A DNA stretch of 64,000 nucleotides from Sandaracinobacteroides sayramensis (GCF_022014495.1 NZ_JAKLSQ010000001.1:410739-474738); one strand, 5' to 3'. Counted from the first letter of the stretch, positions 15,862 through 25,215 are shown. A program made the numbers and translations. Notes: a model not told the origin generated them from the letters alone.

Positions 15862-16833
15862 ATGACCCTATCCACCGACGACATGGCCACCCAAGACATG
15901 GCCACCCAAGACATGGCCTGGATTCCGGGCGGGCGCTTCCGCATGGGCTCGGACCGGCACTATCCCGAGGAAGCGCCCGCGCATGAGGTGGAAGTGTCCG
16001 GCTTCTGGATGGACCGGACTCCGGTCACCAACCGCCAGTTCGCGGCCTTCGTGGAGGCGACGGGCTATGTGACCATGGCCGAGGTGCCGCCCCGGGCCGA
16101 GGATTATCCCGGCGCCGACCCGGCCATGCTGGTGGCGGCCAGCCTCGTCTTCACGCCGCCGCCCGGCCCGGTCAGCCTCGACGACTGGAGCCAGTGGTGG
16201 GCCTGGACTCCGGGCGCCAGCTGGAAGCATCCGTTGGGGCCGGCGAGCAGCCTCGATGGGCTGATGCAGCATCCTGTGGTGCATGTCTGCCACCATGATG
16301 CAGCCGCTTATGCCGAATGGGCCGGCAAGTCGTTGCCGACCGAGGCGGAGTGGGAATTCGCCGGCTGGGGTGGAAACGCCGGGCGGGAATTCGCCTGGGG
16401 CGACGAGCTGACGCTGGGTGGCCGGCATATGGCGAACGTCTTTCAGGGCCGCTTCCCCTATTTCAACAGCCTGGAGGACGGGTTCGAGCGCACCTCGCCC
16501 GTCGGCAGCTTCCCCGCCAATGCCTTCGGCCTTTCCGACATGATCGGCAATGTCTGGGAGTGGACGCAGGACTGGTATGCCCCGCGCCACGAAGGCCAGC
16601 CGCAGGGCAAGAGCTGCTGCGTGCCCAGCAACCCGCGCGGCGCGGCGATCGACGGCAGCTACGATCCCGAGATGCCCGACATCCGCATCCCGAGGAAAGT
16701 GCTGAAGGGCGGATCGCATCTGTGCACGCCCGATTACTGCCGTCGCTACCGCCCGGCCGCCCGCCACGCGCAGATGCTGGACAGTTCCATGAGCCATCTG
16801 GGCTTTCGCTGCATTCGGCGCCCGGCGAACTGA
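15862..16833 (+). CDS. Formylglycine-generating enzyme (sulfatase-modifying factor)
   Basis: The 323-residue protein has the FGE-sulfatase domain from about residue 19: WIPGGRFRMGSDRHYPEEAP, MDRTPVTNRQFAAFVEATGY, SLPTEAEWEFAGWGG and DMIGNVWEWTQDWY. The C-terminus KGGSHLCTPDYCRRYRPAAR carries both cysteines of the copper/redox pair (C288 and C293) seen in true FGEs, followed by DSSMSHLGFRC. The enzyme oxidises a CxPxR cysteine in target sulfatases to formylglycine. No sulfatase gene is visible in the window. The start at 15862 has GAGAGGAAG upstream. The N-terminus holds a small tandem repeat (DMATQ). Confidence 0.9.
   Translation: MTLSTDDMATQDMATQDMAWIPGGRFRMGSDRHYPEEAPAHEVEVSGFWMDRTPVTNRQFAAFVEATGYVTMAEVPPRAEDYPGADPAMLVAASLVFTPPPGPVSLDDWSQWWAWTPGASWKHPLGPASSLDGLMQHPVVHVCHHDAAAYAEWAGKSLPTEAEWEFAGWGGNAGREFAWGDELTLGGRHMANVFQGRFPYFNSLEDGFERTSPVGSFPANAFGLSDMIGNVWEWTQDWYAPRHEGQPQGKSCCVPSNPRGAAIDGSYDPEMPDIRIPRKVLKGGSHLCTPDYCRRYRPAARHAQMLDSSMSHLGFRCIRRPAN
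15880..15918 (+). repeat. 15-bp tandem repeat at the 5' end of the FGE gene
   Basis: GACATGGCCACCCAA occurs twice in tandem (15880-15894 and 15895-15909), plus nine bases of a third copy. It encodes DMATQDMATQDMA, and each unit holds an in-frame ATG, so slippage would alter only the N-terminal tail. Confidence 0.85.
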
Positions 16834-16889
16834 AGCTCAGCCGCCAGCCGCAGACGAGCAGGCCGGCCGGCGAGGATTGTCGTTCCGCG

Positions 16890-18488
16890 TCAGCCGAGGT
16901 TGAGGCACCGTCCGGCCAAACCCACGATCGCCGGCCGGTGGCTGGCGATCAACGCCCCGGCGCCGGTGGCGGAGAGCCATTCGCCAAGCCGCCGGGCCAG
17001 TTCCGCCTCGGTCCGGGAGTCCAGGCCTTCGCTGGGCTCGTCGAGCAGCAGCCAGGGGCGGCCCGCCAGCAGCGCCCGCGCCAGCGCCAGCCGCTTGCGC
17101 TGCCCGCCCGACAGGCGCGCGCCGCCATCGCCCAGCCAGGTGAGAAGCCCTTCGGGCAGGGCGCGCACTTCGTCCGCCAGGCAGGCGGTTTCGAGGGCGG
17201 CCCAAAGCGCCTCCTCGGTCAGCCCCGGGCGAGCCAGGCGCAGATTGTCGGCCACCGTGCCGGCGATCAGCACCGGGTCTTGCGGCGAAAGCGCGAACTG
17301 GCGGCTGAGGTCGGCGAAGGCGAGGGCGCGCGGATCCTCCCCGCCCACCCGCAAGGCTTGCGGCGCGTCGGCGCGCAGGCCGGCGAAGCTTTCCAATATC
17401 CGCGTCTTGCCGCTGCCCGAACGGCCGGTGAGCGCCAGCCTATCGCCCGGTATCAGGCGAAGCGCGTCTATTGCCAGCGGCTGCGGCTGACTGGCGGCCG
17501 GCAAGGATTTCGCCGGTGCGTCGGCAGCCTGCGCCGCCAGCGCTTCCAGCTGCCGAAGCCCGGTGCGGGTGCGGCTTTCTTCCAGCCGTGCCCGGATCGG
17601 TCCACCCAATATCTCGCACGCGGCCAGCACGGCGAGCGCGGCGGCCGCCACCAGCGGCGCGGAGCCGGTGCCGAGCAGCAGGACCAGCGCCGCCATCAGC
17701 GGCCCGGCGGCCGTCAGCAGCCCGGTGGCGAGCGCCGTTCCGCTCGCCGCGCGGCGCCGGGCCATGTCCATTTGCGCGGCCGTCCGCTGCAACCGCCCGG
17801 CGGCTTCCGCTGCGAGCCCATAGACGGCGATTTCCGGGCCGGCCGCCAGCATGTCGGCCATTTCCGCCTTCAATTGCCCCAGCAGCCGCTGCGCCTCTTC
17901 CGCCGGCGCATCCACCCGCCACCGCGCCACCGCTGCCACCGCCGGCGGCAAGGTCAGGAACAGCGCAGCCAGAGCCGGAACGGCCCATGGGCTGGCAGCG
18001 CCGGCCAGCAGCAGGGCGAAGGCCGCCGAGGCGAGCGCCGCCGGCCGCGCGGGCGTGCGGACGATCCGGTCCTCCAGCGCATCGACATCGCCCGTCAGCC
18101 GCGCCGCGGCCTCTCCGTTCGACAGAACCCGTGCCCGGCGCGGATCCAGCGCCGCCACCTGCGCCATCAGATCCACCCGCACCGCCGCCAGCGTCCTGAG
18201 CGCCGCCCGGTGCGACAGCAACCGCTCGAAATAGCGGCCGCCGGTGCGGGCGACGGCGGACAGCCGGATGAAAGCGCTGGGCACGAGATAGTTGAAAGCC
18301 AGAACCGCGCCGCCCCCCGCCAGCCCGGCAAGGCCGGCGCCGGTCAGGAACCAGCCGGACAGGCCCAGCAGCAATGTCGCCGCCAGCGCCGCCGCCACGG
18401 CCGCGAAGATCGCCCCGCGCAGCGCGCTTTTCTGGCCCGCCATCCGCCCGGCGACGAGCGCTTCCAGATCCTGTTCGGGCGCACTCAT
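16890..18488 (-). CDS. cydC: Heterodimeric ABC exporter subunit CydC
   Basis: The 532-residue half-transporter has a membrane domain (residues about 30-300; SWFLTGAGLAGLAGGGAVLAFN and several further helices), then an ATPase domain with Walker A LTGRSGSGKTRILE, signature LSGGQRKRLALARAL and Walker B PWLLLDEPSEGLD. CydDC exports cysteine/glutathione and possibly haem and is required for assembly of cytochrome bd. The ATG overlaps the cydD stop as ATGA. The pair is divergent from cydABX, which fixes the assignment. Confidence 0.9.
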   Translation of the reverse strand: MSAPEQDLEALVAGRMAGQKSALRGAIFAAVAAALAATLLLGLSGWFLTGAGLAGLAGGGAVLAFNYLVPSAFIRLSAVARTGGRYFERLLSHRAALRTLAAVRVDLMAQVAALDPRRARVLSNGEAAARLTGDVDALEDRIVRTPARPAALASAAFALLLAGAASPWAVPALAALFLTLPPAVAAVARWRVDAPAEEAQRLLGQLKAEMADMLAAGPEIAVYGLAAEAAGRLQRTAAQMDMARRRAASGTALATGLLTAAGPLMAALVLLLGTGSAPLVAAAALAVLAACEILGGPIRARLEESRTRTGLRQLEALAAQAADAPAKSLPAASQPQPLAIDALRLIPGDRLALTGRSGSGKTRILESFAGLRADAPQALRVGGEDPRALAFADLSRQFALSPQDPVLIAGTVADNLRLARPGLTEEALWAALETACLADEVRALPEGLLTWLGDGGARLSGGQRKRLALARALLAGRPWLLLDEPSEGLDSRTEAELARRLGEWLSATGAGALIASHRPAIVGLAGRCLNLG

Positions 18489-20053
18489 GAAAGCCGGACC
18501 CGCTGGTCGGCCAGCACTGCGAGCGCCTCGTCGTGCGTGGCGACCACCAGCGCCCGGCTTCCAGCCATTGCCCGCAATGCCTCACGCACATGCGCGGCGC
18601 TTTCCGCATCGAGGTCGGCGGTCGGCTCGTCCAGCAGCAGAAGCGGCCGGCCAGAAAGCAGGGCGCGGGCCACGCCGATCCGCCGCCGCTCGCCACCGGA
18701 AAGGCCGGAACCGGCCCAGTCGATCCGGGCCTGAAGCCCGCGCGTGGCCAGCAGTTCGTCGAGCGCCGCCGCCCTTGCCGTCGCGAGGATTGCCGCCTCG
18801 GCGGCGTCGGGCGCGGCGAGGGCGAGATTCGAAGCCAGGCTGCCGGACAGGATCAGCGGCCGCTGCCCCGCCCAGCCGAGCGGCGGCACGCCGCCGGCCG
18901 CCCATTCGAGGGCACCGGATTCCAGCGGCACCCGCCCGGCCAGCGCCGCCAGCAGCGTGGACTTGCCCGAACCGGTCGGCCCGACAAGCACGGTCAAGCC
19001 CGTGGCGGCGATCGCGAACGTCACCGGGCCGATCACCGGTCCGTCTGGGTGGCGTGCGACGAGATCGCGCGCGGAAACGCCGGCAAACTGTTCTGCCCTC
19101 GGCAGCGGCGGCGGGGATTCCGCCCGCGTTGCCAGCGCCTCCCGCGCCGCCTCCCCCATCTGCTTGTCGTGATAGGCGGCGGCGAGCCGCCGCATCGGCA
19201 GGTAGAATTCCGGCGCCATCGCCAGCGCGAAGAAGGCCGCCACCAGCCCCAGCCGCTCGGGAACCGGGAATGGCAATATGCCGAGCAGGTTGAAGCCGGC
19301 GTAGATCGCCACCAGCGCCACGGCGATCGCCGCGAAGAACTCGATGATCCCGCCCGACAGGAAGGCGACCCGCAAGGTGGCGAGCGTGCGGTCCGCCACC
19401 TCGGTCGAGGCGTCGGCCATCTGCCGCAGCACCCGCTCCTCGGCCTGGAAATGGCGGATTTCGGGAAGCGCCCGCAGCCTGTCCAGGAACAGGCCGTTCA
19501 GATGGCGGATGGCGCCCAGTTGCCGGTCCGCCGCCGTGCGCGCGGCCGTGCCCGCCAGCGCCATCCCCATGGCGAAAGGCGGCAGGGTGAAAACAAGGAT
19601 CGCCGCCGAAACCGGGCTCTGGAAGGCCACCAACAGGGCGACCAGCAGCGGCGCGACGACGGCCGCCGTGCGCATCGGGCGGAAGCGCGCCTCGAACCCC
19701 TCCAGCATTTCCACGCTGTCGATGGCGCGCGCCATTTCCGCGCCGGCCAGCCGGCCGGCCGGTGGCGCCTCCAGCAGCGCCCGCCAGTGCCGCGCACGCT
19801 CCGCCGCCTTCAGGCGCATAGCATCTGCCATCCCCAGATCGGCCGCCAGCCATTGCGCCCCGGCGCGCGCCAACCCGCCGGCCAGCAGCAACAGCATCGC
19901 CATCCAGAGCGGGGGCACCGCCACACCCGAAACATGCCCCACCCCCAGCGCAAGCCCGGCCGCCACCAGCCCGGCGCCCAGCACGTCGCCCATCCACGCG
20001 AAAGCGGCCGCATGGCTTCCATGCAGGTGGGTGCGCTGTTCTGACACCTTCAC
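18485..20053 (-). CDS. cydD: Heterodimeric ABC exporter subunit CydD
   Basis: The 522-residue ABC half-transporter has a six-helix membrane domain (residues about 20-290, including FRPMRTAAVVAPLLVALLVA). The ATPase domain has Walker A LVGPTGSGKSTLLAALAG, signature LSGGERRRIGVARALL and Walker B LLLLDEPTADLD. The proposed start is a GTG at 20053; no ATG exists nearby in frame until 19993. It is slightly shorter than E. coli CydD (588). It faces cydA across a 90-bp divergent region, in which I see no clear FNR-type palindrome. Confidence 0.9.
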   Translation of the reverse strand: MKVSEQRTHLHGSHAAAFAWMGDVLGAGLVAAGLALGVGHVSGVAVPPLWMAMLLLLAGGLARAGAQWLAADLGMADAMRLKAAERARHWRALLEAPPAGRLAGAEMARAIDSVEMLEGFEARFRPMRTAAVVAPLLVALLVAFQSPVSAAILVFTLPPFAMGMALAGTAARTAADRQLGAIRHLNGLFLDRLRALPEIRHFQAEERVLRQMADASTEVADRTLATLRVAFLSGGIIEFFAAIAVALVAIYAGFNLLGILPFPVPERLGLVAAFFALAMAPEFYLPMRRLAAAYHDKQMGEAAREALATRAESPPPLPRAEQFAGVSARDLVARHPDGPVIGPVTFAIAATGLTVLVGPTGSGKSTLLAALAGRVPLESGALEWAAGGVPPLGWAGQRPLILSGSLASNLALAAPDAAEAAILATARAAALDELLATRGLQARIDWAGSGLSGGERRRIGVARALLSGRPLLLLDEPTADLDAESAAHVREALRAMAGSRALVVATHDEALAVLADQRVRLS

Positions 20054-20143
20054 TTCGCCATTTCGAAAATTAGGAAAGTCTCATATAAACAGGCGGACTC
20101 GCCCGGCAGGCGAGGCCTGCGCTCAAGGCTATCGAGGTGACCC

Positions 20144-21727
20144 ATGGTCGATATGGCGGTCGTCGAAATGTCCCGTCTCCAGTTCGCGTTGACGGCGCTT
20201 TACCATTTCCTGTTCGTGCCGCTCACGCTTGGCCTTTCCTTCATGCTGGTCATCATGGAAAGCGTCTATGTGATGACGGGGAAGGCGGTGTGGCGCGATG
20301 CCACACGCTTCTGGGGCAAATTGTTCGGAATCAACTTCGTGCTGGGCGTCGCCACCGGGATCACCATGGAATTCCAGTTCGGCACCAACTGGTCCTACTA
20401 CAGCCATTATGTCGGCGACATCTTCGGCGCGCCGCTGGCGATCGAAGGGCTGATGGCCTTCTTCCTGGAGGCGACCTTCGTCGGCCTCATGTTCTTCGGC
20501 TGGGACAAGCTAACGCGGCTGGGGCACCTGTTCGTGACCTTCATGGTGGCGCTCGGCTCCAACCTCTCCGCCTTGTGGATCCTGGTCGCCAATGGCTGGA
20601 TGCAGAATCCGGTCGGCTCGCGCTTCAACACCGACACCATGCGCATGGAGATCACCTCCTTCATGGAGGTGCTGATGAACCCGGTGGCGCAGGCGAAGTT
20701 CGTCCACACCGTGTCCGCCGGCTATGTGACCGGGGCCGTCTTCGTGCTGGGGGTGTCCTGCTGGTATCTGCTGAAGGGGCGGTTCCGGCCGGTCGCGCGG
20801 CGCTCCTTCGTGGTGGCGGCCTCCTTCGGGCTGCTGGCCTCGCTGTCGGTCGTCGTGCTGGGCGACGAGTCGGGCTATGCGCTGACCGACAACCAGAAGA
20901 TGAAGCTCGCCGCCATCGAGGCGATGTGGGAAACCGAGCCCGCGCCCGCCGGCCTCACCCTGTTCGGCCTGCCCGACAAGGAGGCGCGCACCACCCATTT
21001 CGAAGTGCGGATGCCGGCCGTGCTGGGGCTGATCGCCACCCGCTCCTTCACTGGCGAAGTCACTGGAATCAAGCAGCTTGTGGAGACGGCGGAGGTGCGG
21101 ATCCAGCGCGGCATCCTCGCCTATGACGCGGTGGAGCAGCTGAAGGCGGATCGCCAGGATGTCGCCGCCCGCGAACAGTTCGAGCTGCACCGCGCCGACC
21201 TCGGCTACGCCATGCTGCTGAAGCGCTTCGTGGAAGACCCGCGCGCCGCGACCAGGGCCGATATCGAGGCCGCCGCCTGGAGCACGGTTCCCAATGTGCC
21301 GGTGCTGTTCTGGCTGTTCCGGGGCATGGCGGGGATCGGCTTCTTCCTGATCGCCTTCTTCGGCACCGCCTTCCTGCTGGCCTCGAAACGGCGGTTCGAC
21401 CAGCGCTGGTTCCTGAAAGCGGGCGTGGCGGTGATGCCGTTTCCGTGGCTCGCGGCGCAGATGGGCTGGATCCTGGCGGAATATGGCCGCCAGCCCTGGG
21501 CGGTGGAAGGCGCGCTGCCCACCTTCCTGGCGCCTTCCAGCCTGACCGTGGCGCAGATCTGGGCCACCATCGCCGGATTCACGCTGGCCTATGGAATCCT
21601 GGCGGTGATCATGGTGCGGCTTATGCTGGCCGCAATCCGCCACGGGCCAGACCAGTCCGTCGAGTGCGGCCCGGCCGCCCATGAAGATCGCGTGCGCGGC
21701 GCCTTCGTGCCGCTGCCGGCCGAATAA
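20144..21727 (+). CDS. cydA: Cytochrome bd ubiquinol oxidase subunit I
   Basis: The 527-residue protein is very close to E. coli CydA. The haem ligands are recognisable: H21 in LTALYHFLFVPLTLG (high-spin haem), and the His in AKFVHTVSAGYVTGA with the later Met for haem b558. EFQFGTNWSYYSHYVGDIFG and GRQPWAVEGALPT (GRQP motif) are diagnostic. The quinol-binding Q-loop lies between. The complex reduces O2 to water at low oxygen without pumping protons. It is the first gene of cydABX and divergent from cydDC. Confidence 0.97.
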   Translation: MVDMAVVEMSRLQFALTALYHFLFVPLTLGLSFMLVIMESVYVMTGKAVWRDATRFWGKLFGINFVLGVATGITMEFQFGTNWSYYSHYVGDIFGAPLAIEGLMAFFLEATFVGLMFFGWDKLTRLGHLFVTFMVALGSNLSALWILVANGWMQNPVGSRFNTDTMRMEITSFMEVLMNPVAQAKFVHTVSAGYVTGAVFVLGVSCWYLLKGRFRPVARRSFVVAASFGLLASLSVVVLGDESGYALTDNQKMKLAAIEAMWETEPAPAGLTLFGLPDKEARTTHFEVRMPAVLGLIATRSFTGEVTGIKQLVETAEVRIQRGILAYDAVEQLKADRQDVAAREQFELHRADLGYAMLLKRFVEDPRAATRADIEAAAWSTVPNVPVLFWLFRGMAGIGFFLIAFFGTAFLLASKRRFDQRWFLKAGVAVMPFPWLAAQMGWILAEYGRQPWAVEGALPTFLAPSSLTVAQIWATIAGFTLAYGILAVIMVRLMLAAIRHGPDQSVECGPAAHEDRVRGAFVPLPAE

Positions 21728-21738
21728 GGAGAGAGGCG

Positions 21739-22887
21739 ATGCCCATTCCCTTCGATTATGAAACGCTACGCCTCATCTGGTGGGTGCTGCTGGGGGTGCT
21801 GCTGATCGGCTTCGCGCTGACGGACGGCTTCGACCTCGGCGTGGCGACGGTGCTGCCGTTCGTCGCCCGGACGGACGAGGAGCGCAGGCTCGTCATCAAC
21901 TCCATCGGCGCCACCTGGGAAGGCAATCAGGTGTGGTTCATCCTGGGCGGCGGCGCCATCTTCGCCGCCTGGCCCTTCGTCTATGCGATCAGCTTCTCCG
22001 GCTTCTATCTCGCCATGTTCCTGGTGCTGATGGCACTGATCCTGCGGCCGGTCGGCTTCAAATACCGTTCGAAGCGGGCCAGCGCGAAATGGCGCAACGG
22101 CTGGGACTGGGCGCTGTTCGTCGGCGGCTTCGTGCCGGCTCTGGTGTTCGGCGTGGCGGTGGGCAATGTGCTTTCCGGCGTGCCCTTCCATCTGGACGAC
22201 AATCTGCGCGCCTTCTGGGACGGCGGCCTTCTCGACCTGTTCACGCCCTTCACCCTGTTGGCGGGGCTGCTCTCGGTTTCTATGCTGGTGTTGCACGGAG
22301 CCGGCTGGTTGAGTCTGAAGATCGAGCATGGGCCTGTGCTGGACCGGGCCCGGCGTTACGGCCTGGCCGCCGGGGCTCTGGCGATCCTGCTGTTCGCGGT
22401 CGGCGGCGTTTTCATGGCGCTGGGCGAATTCGGCGTGCGCATCGCCCCCGGGGTCGATCCGAACGGCCCCTCCAATCCGCTGATGCATGGCGCGGTGGCG
22501 GCGCCCGGGGCGTGGCTCGACAATTATGCCAGCCACCCCTGGATGCTGATCGCGCCGGCGCTTGGCTTCATCGGCCCGGTGCTGGCGATGGCCGGAATCG
22601 CCCGCCGCTGGGATGTGGGCGTGTTCCTCGGCTCGTCGCTGGCGGTGGTGGGGATCATCTCCACCGTCGGCCTGTCGATGTTCCCGGTGATCCTGCCCTC
22701 CTCGGTGGACGCGGGCTCCAGCCTGACGGTCTGGAATGCGTCTTCCAGCCACATGACGCTCTGGATCATGCTGCTGTCGACGCTGATCTTCCTGCCGCTG
22801 GTGCTGCTCTACACCGCCTGGGTCTACAAGGTGCTCTTCGGGCGGGTGACGACCGAGGCGGTGCGCTCCTCGGCCGACTATTACTGA
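21739..22887 (+). CDS. cydB: Cytochrome bd ubiquinol oxidase subunit II
   Basis: The 382-residue membrane protein starts IPFDYETLRLIWWVLLGVLL, with GFALTDGFDLGVATVLPFVA and NSIGATWEGNQVWFILGGGA, the CydB hallmark. It packs against CydA and stabilises the haems. It starts 11 bases after cydA, with AAGGAGAGAGG as Shine-Dalgarno, and is followed by the small subunit gene cydX. Confidence 0.97.
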   Translation: MPIPFDYETLRLIWWVLLGVLLIGFALTDGFDLGVATVLPFVARTDEERRLVINSIGATWEGNQVWFILGGGAIFAAWPFVYAISFSGFYLAMFLVLMALILRPVGFKYRSKRASAKWRNGWDWALFVGGFVPALVFGVAVGNVLSGVPFHLDDNLRAFWDGGLLDLFTPFTLLAGLLSVSMLVLHGAGWLSLKIEHGPVLDRARRYGLAAGALAILLFAVGGVFMALGEFGVRIAPGVDPNGPSNPLMHGAVAAPGAWLDNYASHPWMLIAPALGFIGPVLAMAGIARRWDVGVFLGSSLAVVGIISTVGLSMFPVILPSSVDAGSSLTVWNASSSHMTLWIMLLSTLIFLPLVLLYTAWVYKVLFGRVTTEAVRSSADYY

Positions 22888-22908
22888 TCGACTGGAAAGG
22901 ACGACTCC

Positions 22909-23022
22909 ATGTGGTATTTCACCTGGGTGCTGGGGCTGGGCCTTGCCGTCGCCTTCGGCGTGCTGAACGGCATGTGGCACGAATTCCACGCCGATGACGA
23001 TGGCGAGCCCTGGTGGGAATGA
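22909..23022 (+). CDS. cydX: Cytochrome bd small subunit CydX
   Basis: A 37-codon gene lies 21 bases after cydB and starts MWYFTWVLGLGLAVAFGVLN. This is the CydX pattern: one membrane helix starting MWYF.W.LG and ending in an acidic tail with GMWHE. CydX is needed for a stable and active bd oxidase. The Shine-Dalgarno (GGAAAGGAC) lies upstream. The gene is short enough to be missed by automatic annotation. Confidence 0.93.
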   Translation: MWYFTWVLGLGLAVAFGVLNGMWHEFHADDDGEPWWE

Positions 23023-23070
23023 GGGGCCAGATTAGGGCCTCCTATTCCCCTTCGTCACCCCATTTCCTTT

Positions 23071-23152
23071 CGTCACCCCGGGCTTGACCCGGGGTCCAGC
23101 TTTCCCGCCGGCGGGGGGAAAAGCGGGATCCCGGGTCAAGCCCGGGATGACG
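23071..23152. repeat. Intergenic palindromic repeat (REP-like)
   Basis: Two 27-bp arms (23071-23097 and 23126-23152) are inverted copies with two mismatches, each containing CCCGGGCTTGACCCGGG or its variant. A related half-copy is at 61932-61961. Such elements are dispersed in sphingomonad genomes. It lies between the convergent cydX and hydrolase genes and could also end transcription. Confidence 0.8.
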
Positions 23153-23186
23153 GAGAATATATCCATTACGTCTATCGCTTCTGAAC

Positions 23187-24047
23187 CTAAGTCAGCGCCT
23201 CCAGCCAGGGCCGCACCAGTTCCGGGTGCGTGACCGGCAGGAAATGCCCGGTGCCGGGGAATCGCCGCACGATCGCCTGTGGTTGCAGCGCGCGGACAGC
23301 GGCTTCGAAACCGGCCGGGGCGGGGCTGTCCTTTTCCGCCAGCAGCAGCGTGAACGGAAAAGCGGCCGCCTTCAGGCTTTCCCGCATCGTCGTCGTCACC
23401 CCCCGGAAGCTGGCGGCTTCCCAGGCCGGCGAACAGGCGAGCCGCACGCCATCGCCTTCCGCCAGCAGGCCGCCGTCCAGATAATCGTCCAGCGCGCGCT
23501 CGGGCCAGTCCCGAAAGACGCCGCGGTCGCGGTAGGCGGCGCGAACGGCCGCGCGGCTGGCGAACCGGCCACGGCGGCGCTCCGCCTGATCCGCCATGGC
23601 ATTGGGCGGACGGCCATCCGCCTCCCGCGCCGCGCGATAGGAGTCAGCATGTTCGAAGGGAATGGCGGGCGGGTCGATCAGGCAGACGGAGGAAGCCAGC
23701 CCCGGATTGGCGGCAGCCGCCTCGAAGGCGACGGCGGCCCCGAAACTGTGCCCGGCGAGGCGCACCGGCCCGCCGCCCAGCGCCGAGACGAGATGCCTCA
23801 AATCTTGCCCGTAGATTTTCCAGTCCGCCGGAATCCGCGCCGGATCGGCTTCCAGTTCGGTCAGCCCATGGCCGCGCGCATCGGGCGCCACCACCCGGAA
23901 CTTCGCGCCCAGCGGCTCCAGCAACTGCAGATAGACGCGCGCGCACATGCCGGTGGCATGGGTGAAAAGCAGCAGCGGGCCTTCGCCCCATTGCAGGGTG
24001 AAGATTCGCCCGCCGGGCACGGGCACGAAGATTTCCTCAGGCGTCAT
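23187..24047 (-). CDS. Alpha/beta hydrolase
   Basis: The 286-residue alpha/beta hydrolase has the oxyanion region LFTHATGMCARVY, the nucleophile elbow RLAGHSFGAAVAFE with Ser101, and a C-terminal FPGTGHFLPVTHPE with the catalytic His. PDARGHGLTE is also typical. A cap domain of about 100 residues lies between. The substrate cannot be told; lipase/esterase- or epoxide-hydrolase-like proteins share this layout. It lies 13 bases upstream of the end of potA, on the same strand but downstream of the transporter genes, so it may be the last gene of that operon. Confidence 0.88.
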   Translation of the reverse strand: MTPEEIFVPVPGGRIFTLQWGEGPLLLFTHATGMCARVYLQLLEPLGAKFRVVAPDARGHGLTELEADPARIPADWKIYGQDLRHLVSALGGGPVRLAGHSFGAAVAFEAAAANPGLASSVCLIDPPAIPFEHADSYRAAREADGRPPNAMADQAERRRGRFASRAAVRAAYRDRGVFRDWPERALDDYLDGGLLAEGDGVRLACSPAWEAASFRGVTTTMRESLKAAAFPFTLLLAEKDSPAPAGFEAAVRALQPQAIVRRFPGTGHFLPVTHPELVRPWLEALT

Positions 24048-24060
24048 TCGCTATCCTGCA

Positions 24061-25215
24061 TCAGGCCAACAGGATGTGCGCCCCTTCCGCGTGCCAGCCG
24101 AGCCAGACGTCTTCGTCCCAACTGAAATCCTCCTGATCCCAGCGGGTGAGGTTGGGGCGGATCACGCGCACGCGCTTGCCGCCTTCCAGCCTGACGTCGA
24201 ACACCGACTCCGACCCGAGATAGGCCACATCCAATATGCGGCCCTTCACCACATTATAGCCCTTGGGTGTCCCCTCCATGTCGGGAGGGCCTTCGCCATT
24301 CTCGCGCTTGTGCAGCTCCACCTTTTCCGGCCGCAGCGCCAGCCAGATCTGCACGGTTTCCGAAGCGCCGGTGCCATGGTCCAGCCAGGCCTTTATCCCC
24401 AGCTCGGGCAGGTTGATGATGGCATGATCGTGGTCGTCCTCCTCCACCCGGCCCTCGAACAGGTTCACCGAGCCGATGAAGTCGGCGACCAGCCGCGAGG
24501 CGGGGAATTCGTAAAGGTCGGCGGGCGTCGCCACCTGCATCAGCGAACCCTTGTGCATCACCGCGCAGCGGCTGGCGAGCGCCAGCGCCTCGTCCTGGTC
24601 GTGCGTCACCATCACGAAGGTGATTCCAAGCCGGTCCTGAAGCTCGGACATTTCGAAGCGCAGTTCCTCGCGCAGCTTGGCGTCCAGCGCGGAAAGCGGC
24701 TCGTCCAGCAGCAGCACGCGCGGGCGCTTGACGATGGCGCGCGCCAGCGCCACCCGCTGCCGCTGCCCGCCGGACAACTGGTCGGGCATGCGGTCGCCAT
24801 AGCCTTCCAGCTGCACCTGCGCCAGCGCCGCTTCCGCCCGCTCGCGCCGCTCGGCAGACGGCACGCCTTCCATCTTCAGCCCATATTCGATGTTCCGGAT
24901 GACCGAGAGGTGCGGGAAGACGGCATAGCTCTGGAACACCATGTTGACCGGCCGCTTGTTCGGCGGCTCGCGGGTGATGTCCCGCCCGTCGATCAGGATC
25001 TGGCCGCTGGTCGGCGTTTCGAAGCCGGCCAGCATCCGCAGCAGCGTGGTCTTGCCGCAGCCGGAGGGGCCGAGCAGCGCGAAGAACTCCCCCTCCTCGA
25101 TCGTCAGGCTGACATCGTCCACCGCCACCACCGGGCCGAAGCGCTTGGTGATGTTGCGGAACTCGATGATGGTGCGGCGCGGCTCGGCCGGCTGCTTGGT
25201 CGCGGGGCTCGTCAT
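24061..25215 (-). CDS. potA: Polyamine-type ABC transporter, ATP-binding protein
   Basis: The 384-residue ATPase has Walker A LGPSGCGKTTLLRMLAG, signature LSGGQRQRVALARAI and Walker B VLLLDEPLSALD, then a C-terminal TOBE domain (about residues 280-370). The full match to PotA/PotG (FQSYAVFPHLSVIRNIEYGL) and the neighbouring permeases and binding protein indicate spermidine/putrescine import. The ATG overlaps the stop of the upstream permease as ATGA. Confidence 0.92.
   Translation of the reverse strand: MTSPATKQPAEPRRTIIEFRNITKRFGPVVAVDDVSLTIEEGEFFALLGPSGCGKTTLLRMLAGFETPTSGQILIDGRDITREPPNKRPVNMVFQSYAVFPHLSVIRNIEYGLKMEGVPSAERRERAEAALAQVQLEGYGDRMPDQLSGGQRQRVALARAIVKRPRVLLLDEPLSALDAKLREELRFEMSELQDRLGITFVMVTHDQDEALALASRCAVMHKGSLMQVATPADLYEFPASRLVADFIGSVNLFEGRVEEDDHDHAIINLPELGIKAWLDHGTGASETVQIWLALRPEKVELHKRENGEGPPDMEGTPKGYNVVKGRILDVAYLGSESVFDVRLEGGKRVRVIRPNLTRWDQEDFSWDEDVWLGWHAEGAHILLA

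Noticed and set aside
16317-18734. Open plus-strand frame of 805 codons across FGE and cydC
   Set aside because: Shadow of the FGE gene and antisense to cydC, which has full Walker motifs.
20054-20143. FNR or CRP palindrome in the cydD-cydA gap
   Set aside because: No TTGAT-N4-ATCAA-like or similar symmetric site is present.
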